The position numbers were made by a program, and so were the translations under genes. A model generated the notes under the pieces. The model was not told the DNA's origin. It saw only the letters and a program-made list of their open reading frames with translations, and made no database searches. Source: CAWFFV01 sp963814985 (GTDB lineage: Bacteria > Chloroflexota > Ktedonobacteria > Ktedonobacterales > Ktedonobacteraceae). From it: 64,000 nt of DNA. Below, in pieces: positions 28,893-37,877 of the stretch (position 1 is its first letter; the number at the start of each line of letters is the position of its first letter). The DNA lies in NCBI GenBank assembly GCA_963814985.1, contig CAWFFV010000031.1:1-64000 (forward strand), written 5' to 3'.

Positions 28893-29123
28893 CTACAGTG
28901 CAGCGGTGTACTGGATTGCATCCGTAGAGAGCCAGATTGCTCCAACGCTGTTGCCGAGAATAATTGCTCCGATGAAGCGTGTCAGGATAGGTGAAACCGC
29001 GACCGGCCAGAGGGGAAGGTGTAGTTCTGGTAGGAAGAAAAAGCCAAGGCCTACGATAAGGTTGGCAATTCCTGCAAATAGTGCCAGGATGCGTTCCGGT
29101 AAGCTAAAGGATAAATGATTCAA
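28893..29123 (-). CDS. Small membrane protein
   Basis: About 76 residues from TTG 29123 (GGGGAG just upstream), or 94 from an earlier start. Two hydrophobic helices: ILALFAGIANLIVGLGFFFL and FIGAIILGNSVGAIWL. The RFIGAxxLGxxVGAxWL pattern resembles the start of several uncharacterised four-helix membrane families, so this may be a truncated member. No neighbour suggests a role. The 200 bases on each side contain no gene I can support. Confidence 0.45.
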   Translation of the reverse strand: MNHLSFSLPERILALFAGIANLIVGLGFFFLPELHLPLWPVAVSPILTRFIGAIILGNSVGAIWLSTDAIQYTAAL

Positions 29124-29579
29124 GATCTCCCCTCTTTTCTTGTGGCGTCTTGTTACAAGGCAACACCTTGCCGCCAACGTCGAGCCATATTGTTCTGTCT
29201 CGATTATACTACAAGAAAGAAAAAATGTTTCACGGGAAACATTTCATTTCCAGGACAATCGCATCTTCACTTCTTGTGGTGCTCGATACATCTGACTCCT
29301 GTGAAGAGGAACATTACAGCTCATCCCTTTTGTAAAGAGGTATCTTCTCCCTTCTCTTCCTCCAACCAGAAAATGCTCTCAAGTGGGCGTTTAAAATGTG
29401 CTGCCGCCGAGCGCGAGTTGCGATTGCAATGGGAACGAGCGACAGCCTACTTCGAGTTCAAAGCTTAGAATAGTGTGGCGCGTCCATCCTAAATCCTGGG
29501 CCTGCGTGTCTGGGTCCAGTCCGCACTCATGGCGCATCTCGCAGGCAATTGGCAACCCGCCGGGCTGTTTACCCCTTCT

Positions 29580-29705
29580 CCACATCCCTACATGCTCTAA
29601 CTGGATGCCTGATGCATCGCCTGACTGATCTGCTGAAGTCACATCCGATTGGCGGGCATCGGCGGCAAAAGCCACAAAGGTAATCAGGTGGAAGGTCCAT
29701 TTACT
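29580..29705 (-). pseudogene. Remnant of secreted-protein paralogue (copy 1)
   Basis: A short segment encoding FVAFAADAR and DQSGDASGIQLEHVGMW matches the C-terminal part of the intact gene at 30874-31599 almost residue for residue, and the DNA is clearly alike. The sequence before and after diverges, so only about 40 codons survive. Confidence 0.7.
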
Positions 29706-29757
29706 ATGCCACTTCCATTTATTTACTCTCCCCCACATATTCTGCTGCCCAATTTCG

Positions 29758-30142
29758 TCACTCTCCCTGTACTAAGAGTAGCGTGGACCAGCGTGGCAGT
29801 TGTGCCAATACGGCACGAGATAAGATCATTCTGGTGACTACTACCAATACGCCCAGCTCAATGGGAGCCCAGGTACGCAAGGCAGGCACAAAAACCAGGC
29901 AGAGGCTGAGCACTGCCAGTACCCATCCCATAAAGAGGCGCAAGGCGGTGAAAAACTGGCTCAGCGCCGCCGATGGTTCCATTATTCGTCGGTGTTGTTG
30001 ATTGTGGTGCTGTTACGCATGCTCCCAGTAGCAAACTGAGTAGTACCATGACCACAAATGCCGTAGCGAATTGTCCCTTCTTGTACACGCTCTGTGGGAG
30101 CAATTTTTGCGCTTGCTCACGGTACGCAGTCTGATTAAACAT
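29758..30142 (-). pseudogene. Lipoprotein-like small membrane protein, frameshifted
   Basis: The first frame from ATG 30142 starts MFNQTAYREQAQKLL and has a hydrophobic stretch ending LLSLLLGACVT, a good lipobox. After TTPTNNG the frame slips, and the following frame (29982-29758) supplies two further hydrophobic helices (FMGWVLAVLSLCLVFV and PIELGVLVVVTRMIL). Joined, they give about 128 residues: a signal or anchor helix and two membrane helices. I do not recognise a family. The neighbouring sequence on both sides consists of remnants of the 30874 gene, so the whole stretch looks like a decaying region. Confidence 0.45.
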
Positions 30143-30169
30143 CGCGTGTCCTGGTAAGCACACTGGGGT

Positions 30170-30500
30170 TGTCTGCCCTCGGTCATCGCCTGTGGACTGG
30201 CGTGGAAGGTGTAGATATCCGCCACCGAAAATGCCCTTCAGCCAGTACATTGAGCAGCTGCATCTTAAAAGGAAAACCAAATGCCCAGAGGTTTAGGATA
30301 AGCGGAATTGCCCCGCCAGTCGGCTTGAGATGGTCCTCAACTACCGCACCCATGAAAAGGCACCGATCCACCATATGACTCTTCGTATGCTCCTTTGCAA
30401 TTGCATGTCTGCCACATGGTCGACATTCCCAAAAGGTTTGGTAGCAATCTCGATAAAGAAGATCGTAAAGGTGATATTGGGTGGCTTCTTTTGAACAATC
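30170..30500 (-). pseudogene. Remnant of secreted-protein paralogue (copy 2)
   Basis: Frames in this stretch contain PPNITFTIFFIEIATKPFG (compare PPDITFTIFFLELANKPFG in the intact gene) and FHASPQAMTEG (compare LHAGPQAMTDG). The pieces are in the right order but in different frames with deletions, so this is a second degraded copy. Confidence 0.7.
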
Positions 30501-30550
30501 AACCGTGACCGGGTCGGAGGCAATATCCCGGTGCCACGTACAGTCGTCAA

Positions 30551-30873
30551 AAGACCGGTGACGTCTTTAAAGGTTCTCTTCTTTCCCCTACCAGGGAGAA
30601 TACCTAATGTGGCGATACCTGTGGTAGCCAGGCAGGTGCGCTGAAACGATTATTCCATCTGCTCCAACTCGAACTCTCGGTAAGTTTTTTGAATTGGCTT
30701 GAATAACATCGCAGATCCTCCTTGAGGAAAGCCATTTGCATTTCTTGAGACGACAAATGCTGTTCCTATTCAGTACTTAACGTTAAGCATTAAGTATAAC
30801 GTGAAGTAATTAGCAGACCTTGTATTCTGTGTCAAGGAGAACGTCGAGAATGTGAGTATTAAGGTTTCTCTTA
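30551..30873. other. Gene-free stretch between remnant and intact paralogue
   Basis: About 320 bases with no coding frame I can support. The sequence becomes AT-rich near 30770-30830, where TTAACGTTAAGCATTAAG-like runs could hold promoter or terminator elements, but no clear -35/-10 pair or hairpin is visible. Confidence 0.4.
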
Positions 30874-31599
30874 TTAGATTACGGGTAACGTTTGTCCATC
30901 GGTCATAGCCTGTGGGCCAGCGTGTAGCTGGATTGCCCCCATCAAATGGTGTGCCAGGGATCGTGGGATCATCCAAGACTTGCTGGGCGTGCTGACCCCA
31001 TCAAACCACATCCCCACATGCTCCAACTGGATGCCTGATGCATCGCCTGACTGATCCTTTGAGATGCCGGGATTACGTGCGTCGGCGGCAAAGGCTACCA
31101 ATGTAATGGTTTGGAAAGTGACATCTCCACTCCCATCATCGCGTGTGTGGAGGTCGGATACATACTGGACATGTCCAAAGGGCTTATTTGCCAGTTCGAG
31201 AAAGAAAATGGTAAAGGTGATGTCGGGTGGCATATTTTGTACATCGACGGTCACTGTATCAAAGAGGCTGACCTCTGGATTACCCTGTACAATAGTGACA
31301 ACGCCTGTGGCCCTGGGAAACGCTTTCTTCACTCCACTAGGGAGGAGCGGAAATTGAATGATAACGCTTGGTGGTTCCGCAGCAAGCACCTGTACCGACG
31401 AGGCCAATTGGTGAGATTGAATCCTCTGTTGAAGTGTTTGCGGGGAGAAGCTCTGGCTACGACTCTGGCGACCAGTGTTGTAATGTAAGTTTGCTGATAC
31501 CGGATAAACAAACAATGTTACGCTCAATAGCCCCAGGAGGACAAGTACAACAAGTAAGATAGAGCGGCGAGTAGTTGTTAAAAGTCTCAAGTGTTTCAT
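30874..31599 (-). CDS. Secreted or anchored protein of unknown function
   Basis: About 241 residues. A basic N-terminus followed by SILLVVLVLLGLLSVTLFVYPVSA is a signal peptide or anchor. The mature part contains PPSVIIQFPLL, DTVTVDVQNMPPDITFTIF and a DASGIQLEHVGMWFDG segment and looks like a single beta-rich extracellular domain. I do not recognise the family. Two degraded copies of it lie just downstream (30170-30500 and 29580-29705). The second ATG (31599) is better spaced from AAGGAG than the first (31602). The intergenic 31600-31946 upstream shows no gene. Confidence 0.7.
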   Translation of the reverse strand: MKHLRLLTTTRRSILLVVLVLLGLLSVTLFVYPVSANLHYNTGRQSRSQSFSPQTLQQRIQSHQLASSVQVLAAEPPSVIIQFPLLPSGVKKAFPRATGVVTIVQGNPEVSLFDTVTVDVQNMPPDITFTIFFLELANKPFGHVQYVSDLHTRDDGSGDVTFQTITLVAFAADARNPGISKDQSGDASGIQLEHVGMWFDGVSTPSKSWMIPRSLAHHLMGAIQLHAGPQAMTDGQTLPVI

Positions 31600-31946
31600 C
31601 ATGGCTCCTTCTGTAATGCTCTCAATTTATGAAGTGCGGCCTCGCTCTAACCGCAAAGCTTAATATAAGCATACTCACTCGCCTTTTTATGAACATGTGT
31701 AATCTTACCCATTTTTCTGCAAGTCATATAAGTCATCTCAAGCCCTTTGGAGGAATGTCTCTTCTTGCCCTTTTCGTTGGCCAAAGTGTGGCAAACTGGT
31801 TGCATTTTTGCGCGAATAGAGAAAAATGTGTAGGAAATGGGTCATGTTCAGACAACGAGGCATAACCTCTGACGTATACTTGGATAAGATATAATTACAT
31901 GCTGCAATGTAGTGCCACTCGATAGACACTCATGGGGAGGCCGGTT

Positions 31947-33402
31947 ATGATAGAAGGCTCACCTTTCGATATATTCATCGGGATCAAACTGGGGAATTAT
32001 CATCTGGAACAAATGATAGCACAAAACAAATGGGGGCCAATTTTTAGAGCACGCGCCAGGAGCGAAGAGACGTACATAATTCGTTTCATCGTGTCTCCCC
32101 CAGGCTTCCCGCCTCCCAATGTCCAGTCCACTCTTACTACCGATGAGCGCTTTGCGTACCTCAGGCGTTTTCAACGTGAGGCAAGCCTGATTGGATCGTT
32201 ACAACATCCCAGCATTTTGCCACTGCTTGACTACGGTGATTACCAGGGATTGCCTTATCTTGTCTACCCGGACGTTCCCTTAGTTCCCTTGCGCGCTCTG
32301 CTTGGGAAAAAGATGCCAACTGATACTGTCTCCATTGGTCGTTATCTATATCAGATTGCTTCCACACTGGAGTATGCACATCAGCATGCAATCCTTCATC
32401 GCAATTTATCCTCTGAACACATTTTTATGCAGAGCAACCGGCGGCTACTGGTTGGAGAATTTGGTCTGATGCGCCTATATGAGCTGGGCAGAGAGGACTC
32501 CCCAGAGGCAAAGACTCAACCTTACAGCGGCGGTAGTGAAGCCAGTGCTCCCGAACAATGGCTTGGTAAGCCTGTCAGCGTACAGGTTGATATCTATGCA
32601 TTGGGAGCCTTGCTCTATCAGTTGCTCACTGGACATCCCCCTTTTGAAGGGACGTCTCGCGAAGAGATTGCCCGGCAACATCTCTATGCCAAGGTATCTC
32701 CGCTCAGTACGTGGCGTACCGGACTTCCTATAGATCTTGATCACATTATTGCTAAGGCTATGGCGAAGGAGCCAGCGCAACGCTACCGTTTGCCGAGCGA
32801 TCTGGTCCAGGCCTATTATCAGATTGTGGCCCCTCAGGAAATGCCGGGCAGATCCATCTCTGGTGCCTCTGGACCTATCGTGAAACTAACCACTGTACCA
32901 AAGAGTGGCGGGACACGACCACCCATCAGGATTACTCCTACGATGCGGCAGAATACATCAAAACAGTCGTTAGCCTCGCGTCGTCGTCTCATGGGAATGT
33001 TAGCAACCGTGGGAGGTATAGGTGCTGTTGTGGCAGCAGGCGTCTATGGCTTACGTTTCATCCCTACAAGTTCAAAAGCCACAAAGCCAGTGCCAACCGT
33101 CCTGGCTCGTGTCGCAGATGTACCTGTCAATAGCGCCAAAAGCTTTCCACTGGCTAATCATACACATCCTGGATTGCTTATTCGCCTGACGAACGAGCAG
33201 TTTGTGGCATTTGACTCAACATGTACTCATGCCGGTTGTGCGGTAGCCTATAGTCCAGATGACAAGTTATTAAAATGTCCCTGTCATGGGGCAATCTTCG
33301 ATCCTAGTAAGGAAGCTGCTGTCGTGCAAGGTCCCGCTTCAACTCCCATTGACCCCCATAAAGATTGTTGTTCATAGTGATGGTACTATCACGACTGGCT
33401 AA
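31947..33402 (+). CDS. Pseudokinase-Rieske fusion membrane protein (frameshift near 3' end)
   Basis: Residues 1-285 are a Ser/Thr-kinase fold, but the ATP-binding Lys region reads YIIRFI, the catalytic HRD loop reads HRNLSSEHIF and DFG reads EFG, so three key residues are missing. APEQW and the VDIYALGALLYQLLTGHPPF helices are well kept. A basic SRRRLMGML leads into a membrane helix (GGIGAVVAAGVYGL), like the twin-arginine anchors of Rieske proteins. The C-terminal domain has CTHAGCAV and CPCHGAIF, the two-Cys two-His Rieske [2Fe-2S] ligands. In the run of five C at 33353-33357 one base is extra: as written it stops at 33377, and corrected it ends KIVVHSDGTITTG at 33402. GGAGG precedes ATG 31947. 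Confidence 0.87.
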
Positions 33403-33432
33403 CATGGCAATTCCTGGAATGTTTGGAGAACA

Positions 33433-35874
33433 ATGATGGCTGAGAGAAGAGGCGCAGAAGATCAGGTGCCGACATATCTGGTGATTGGTAATGGTATTGC
33501 TGGCGTGACTGCCACCGAGATTTTGCGTGCTGAAGACTCAGCTGCACATATTGTCGTGATCGCCGATGATCCCTTTCCAGTCTACTATCGCCCTGCTCTC
33601 AAGGACTATCTGGGTGGACGTGTACGCGAAGACAAGTTATGGGCGCGATCAGAAAATTTCTATCAGGAGCAGAATATTCTTTTTCATGCTGATCGTCTTG
33701 TGGGGATACAGGTTGGTCCACATATCGCACAACTGCAGAGTGGGCGGCAGGTCAACTATGACCGCCTGCTGCTTGCTCATGGTGCACGTCCGGCTCGTTT
33801 GCGCTGTCCTGGGAGCAATCTGCAAGGTGTCTGTACCCTGCGTACTGTTGCTGACTATCAGGCTGTGTTGGAGGCTCTCAACACGGTACGACGTATTGTG
33901 GTGAGTGGTAGTGGTACCCTGGCACTGGAGACTATCGAGACGCTACGTCACCGGGGCTATGAGATTACCCACCTGGTGCGCCGTCGTACTCTCTGGTCAG
34001 ATGTGCTTGATCCTACAGCTTCTGATATTGTGCTGCAACAGGAACAGCGTGACAAGGTTGATGTTCGCCTGGAAGAAGAAATTGCCGAGATTACTGGGGA
34101 TCGGGGAAAGGTCAGTGGCGTCGTAACCACCCGTGGTGATACGATTTCCTGTGAAATGGTCATCGTTGCTATTGGGATTGAGCCGATTATCGACTTTGTT
34201 AAAGGGAGTGGGATTGCGTGTGGACGAGGGATCAAAGTTGATAATACGATGCATACCAATGCTCCCGATGTCTATGCTGCCGGAGATGTGCTCGAAACGA
34301 CCGATACCATGACGGGTCGTGCTCGTGTGATTGGCCAATGGTATCCCGCTATTCAGCAAGCTCGTGCTGCTGCCTATAGTATGCTAGGTTTGCTTGATGT
34401 CCAGCGACCCTTCCAATTCAATACATGCTACAATGCCACATTCTTGTATGGACTTGACTTTGCCTCCGTTGGACTCACTAATGTCTCCTCAGGTTTTCAG
34501 GAGATTGTCGCTGATCCTCAGCCGCGCTCTTATCGCAAAGTACTGCTTAAAGATGGAGTGCCTGTCGGGATGCTCTCGTTGGGAAATCGCAAACAAGCTC
34601 TGGCTTTCAAACGTGCCATTGATCATCGTGTTAACCTGTTGCCTGTTGCCTCCCGCCTGTTCGATAATGATTTTAAACTGAATAGCTGGCTCGATAGCCA
34701 GGGGATACCACCACCGGTACTCAGCGTGAATAGAGAGGGGGTTGCTGCTATTAAAAAAGCTGCCTATTCAACTACTGACAGCGCACCTGTCGCGGTGCCT
34801 GAACTCAAGCCATCGCTTCCCGTTGAAGCATTTCTGGCTCCTGTCATTGATCCGTCGCTGGAGATCCGTCTGGCTGAAACGCTGCTTAGTCAAACGAAGA
34901 TGATGACGGTAGGACGCCAGCCAGGCGTGTTTCTCCTGATTGATGAAGGTACTATTTCGCGTCGTCATGCGGAGATCAGTTACGCCAATGGACAGTACAT
35001 CCTGCATGATCTTGGCAGTACCAACGGAACCTTTATAAATAATGTGCGTTTGGAACCATCAAGTACCTATGCGCTCAAAGAAAATGATCAAGTCCGCTTT
35101 GGTACCACTGTAAAATTTACTTTCCTCCAACGTAGACTTCCTGAGCAGATAACTCCCCCCGCTCCTGTGAAAGTGGCTGCGCCAACGGACTCCACCGTAG
35201 CGATTAAGCGGACAACAACAAATCGACAGCCTCCGCCGGTGGGACAACCTGTCCTCAACGCGGATGCTTCATTGTCGCTGCCTGGTGTGACAGGCGCTAT
35301 CCCTGTCGACAATGTCGCAACCTTCAAAGAAGGCCCTGCGCTGGTTATCTTAGTAGAAAGTTCCTCCAACGGAGGTAAGAAATCCCCAAAAATCTTTCCG
35401 CTGAAGAAGGATAAGCGTGTGATGCTTGGACGTGGCAAAGGAAATGATATCGAACTTCTTGATGTTGTTGTCTCGCGCAGACATGCAGAAGTTTTCCCCG
35501 GTCCCGATGATCTCTATATAATACGTGACCTGGGGAGTAGCAACGGTGTCACCGTCAACCAGGTCAAGATTGAGAAGCCCTGTATCCTCTCACATGGTGA
35601 TCGCATTATGTTGGGGAGTAGTCATATGATCTACTTCGTTGATTTGCATGCCGGACAAGAGGCAGGGATGAGAAATGTCCAAAAACCGGCTCAGTTTCTT
35701 GAAGAATCTACCTCAACTCGACAACCTGTAGCGCAAGGGGCAGGAGCACAGCAGGGAATACAGCCCCAGGTAAGTGCTTCTCTTCCGCAGATGACAATGT
35801 GTCGGAAATGTGGTGTTGCAAATACTCGTGTTGCACGTTTTTGTGCAAGCTGTAGTGCACTTTTGAGGCCATGA
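33433..35874 (+). CDS. FAD-dependent NAD(P)H oxidoreductase with two FHA domains and zinc ribbon
   Basis: 813 residues. The first 420 form an NirB/rubredoxin-reductase-like flavoprotein: GNGIAGVTATE for FAD, a second Rossmann segment SGSGTLALE for NAD(P)H and DVYAAGDVLE. Two FHA domains follow. The first, about 490-570, has VGRQ, SRRHAEI and LGSTNGTFIN; the second, about 635-725, has LGRGKGNDIEL, SRRHAEV and LGSSNGVTVN. The C-terminus is a zinc ribbon (CRKCG and CASC). FHA domains bind phosphothreonine, so the enzyme is probably recruited by a phosphorylated partner, yet its kinase-like neighbour appears inactive. It lies about 30 bases after the corrected Rieske gene and is cotranscribed with it. 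I infer it feeds electrons into the module. Confidence 0.9.
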   Translation: MMAERRGAEDQVPTYLVIGNGIAGVTATEILRAEDSAAHIVVIADDPFPVYYRPALKDYLGGRVREDKLWARSENFYQEQNILFHADRLVGIQVGPHIAQLQSGRQVNYDRLLLAHGARPARLRCPGSNLQGVCTLRTVADYQAVLEALNTVRRIVVSGSGTLALETIETLRHRGYEITHLVRRRTLWSDVLDPTASDIVLQQEQRDKVDVRLEEEIAEITGDRGKVSGVVTTRGDTISCEMVIVAIGIEPIIDFVKGSGIACGRGIKVDNTMHTNAPDVYAAGDVLETTDTMTGRARVIGQWYPAIQQARAAAYSMLGLLDVQRPFQFNTCYNATFLYGLDFASVGLTNVSSGFQEIVADPQPRSYRKVLLKDGVPVGMLSLGNRKQALAFKRAIDHRVNLLPVASRLFDNDFKLNSWLDSQGIPPPVLSVNREGVAAIKKAAYSTTDSAPVAVPELKPSLPVEAFLAPVIDPSLEIRLAETLLSQTKMMTVGRQPGVFLLIDEGTISRRHAEISYANGQYILHDLGSTNGTFINNVRLEPSSTYALKENDQVRFGTTVKFTFLQRRLPEQITPPAPVKVAAPTDSTVAIKRTTTNRQPPPVGQPVLNADASLSLPGVTGAIPVDNVATFKEGPALVILVESSSNGGKKSPKIFPLKKDKRVMLGRGKGNDIELLDVVVSRRHAEVFPGPDDLYIIRDLGSSNGVTVNQVKIEKPCILSHGDRIMLGSSHMIYFVDLHAGQEAGMRNVQKPAQFLEESTSTRQPVAQGAGAQQGIQPQVSASLPQMTMCRKCGVANTRVARFCASCSALLRP

Positions 35875-35917
35875 TGAGTACAGGGTGGTTTCGTTGTAGG
35901 AAGACAAGAGAGGAATT

Positions 35918-37863
35918 ATGCAGAAACTAGCTTCAAAGCAACCCTTTTGGTAGGTCTGGGACATCGAACGGACATCCGCCCTTTGACAGAAGAGGAAGTA
36001 CGCTTCGAGATTGATATGTGCATTGGTTGTGATCGCTGTATGCGTGCCTGTCCAGTTCCTTTGTCTGCTACGGTTAATATCGCCGATTTGAATCGTGCTA
36101 CCACTTCAGATGAGGTTGCGCCACATGTGGCACGCTTCATTGATGAATGCGTAATGTGTGGCTCCTGTGTGCCTGTGTGTCCTGTCGATAATCATCGTGA
36201 TCTTTTGATGCTCTCGCTCAAGCAGCGCCTGGGAGTACCCTGGGATGGCAGCGTAGATATGAATCGTGTCCTCAACTATCTGCCTCCTGGTTGGAATGCG
36301 CCGTTACTGCTGAGCCGTTTACGTGAGCAACCAATGTTTAGTGATTTACAGGTTGTGCTGGATAACTATCTGCTGCATTTTGTGGCAACCTCTAAGTTAC
36401 TGATGTTGACGCCTGGTTCGGAGGTGATGCGTGAGGGTGAGTTTGGGCGTGCTATCTACTTTATCCTGGATGGGCGCTTTGAACTTTCTTCAACTGGACC
36501 AGATGGTACCGAATTGCCTGTTGCTATCTTCCGTCGGGGTGAGTGTATGGGCGAGTATGGCATGTTGACGGGGCAACCACGTACGGCGACCGTACGTGCC
36601 CAGACCCCCGCACTTGTGCTCGAAGTGCCCGAACAGGTCATGCAGCGCTTGATGGAGATTGTGCCAGCGGTACGCAATTTCTTTGATCAGTTGAATACGA
36701 CTCGTTCGATCGAGTCTATTCTGAAGCGGATGGCCCTCTTTCAAGGAGTTAGCAGTGTGGATGTCCGCCAGCTCGCTGAGCAGACGCAAGTGAAGCGCTT
36801 TGATCGTGACGAGCGCCTCTTTAGCGAAAACTCTAAAGAGCAGCCTGAGCGGGAGTCACTGCATGTCTTGTTAGAGGGATTTGTCAAAGTGGCACGACAA
36901 ACGGTAACAGGTACTGGACGTGATAAGGGTAATGAGCGCATTATTGCTTATCGTCAGGGGGGTGACTACTTTGCTGGCGGTCTGGATATGCTTGGTGATC
37001 GGCAGGCAGTTACAGTGACAGCAATTACGCGTACGAGTGTTGCAGTGGTACCACGTCAGTCCTTACAGGCTCTCTTCAGGCTCTATCCTGAAGTCAGTCA
37101 GCGCTTTCAAGAGCGCCTCCAACTGTATCGTGATGCCAATGCCGCTGCCCACAGTGCTCTCTTTGAACCATTTAATTTTACAGAGCCGGAGGCTGTCAAT
37201 CCCCTCTCGGATGCAGAAGCGCGCGCTGGACTACACTCATTAGTGAGCGATGGGGTCGTTGAGGGTACAGAAGTCCTGGTTATCGATCTGGATAAATGCA
37301 TTCACTGTAATGAATGTGAAGAGGCTTGTGCCAGACGACATGGGCACTCACGTATGAATCGTAAAGGGATGGTCGTAGGCAATATCAGTATTGCCACTGC
37401 CTGTCGCCAATGTCAGGACCCGGTTTGTATGCTCTGTAGTCGTGCTGGGATTGCGCGTATGCCCAGCGGTGAGGTCTATATTACAGAAAGCTGTATTGGT
37501 TGTGGCATCTGTGCCGAGCGTTGTCCCTATGAGAATATCTCAATTGTGACACTTGAAGACGAGAAAGAGGAGAAGGCACGCTCGACCTGGCAACAATTTA
37601 GCAGCTTTTTTGTCAATGGAGTTGGTAAAGAACGTGGGCAAAAACTTCTGCCGATGGCCGCTGCCCCTGGTCCTTTAAATATGCAGACACGGTCAGGTGC
37701 TTTTGAAGAGATGCGTAAAAAGATTGCCATTAAGTGTGATTTGTGTGCTGGCTATGACAATCAGGCTTGTGTGCAGGCATGTCCGATGGGGGCAGCCATG
37801 CGCATACAGCCCACCACGTTTTTCGGCTCAACGGAAGAAATTCTGCGCAAGCGGGCAAAATAG
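35918..37863 (+). CDS. Polyferredoxin with two cyclic-nucleotide-binding domains (frameshift at N-terminus)
   Basis: About 648 residues. The N-terminal ferredoxin part has CIGCDRCMRACP and CVMCGSCVPVCP. Two CRP-like cNMP-binding domains follow, at about 155-255 (FGRAIYFILDGRFEL, GEYGMLTGQPRTATVRA) and 265-400 (LFQGVSS, LHVLLEGFVKVAR). The C-terminal part has four further Cys clusters (CIHCNECEEAC, CRQCQDPVC, CIGCGICAERCP, CDLCAG with CVQACP), like HycB/DmsB electron-transfer subunits. The good start, ATG 35918 after GAGG, reads MQKLASKQPF and then stops; adding one T to the four at 35945-35948 joins it to LVGLGHRTDIRP. TTG 35947 is the alternative start. The protein should carry electrons between the flavoprotein and the membrane protein. 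Confidence 0.88.
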
Positions 37864-37877
37864 GGAGGAGAGATGAC

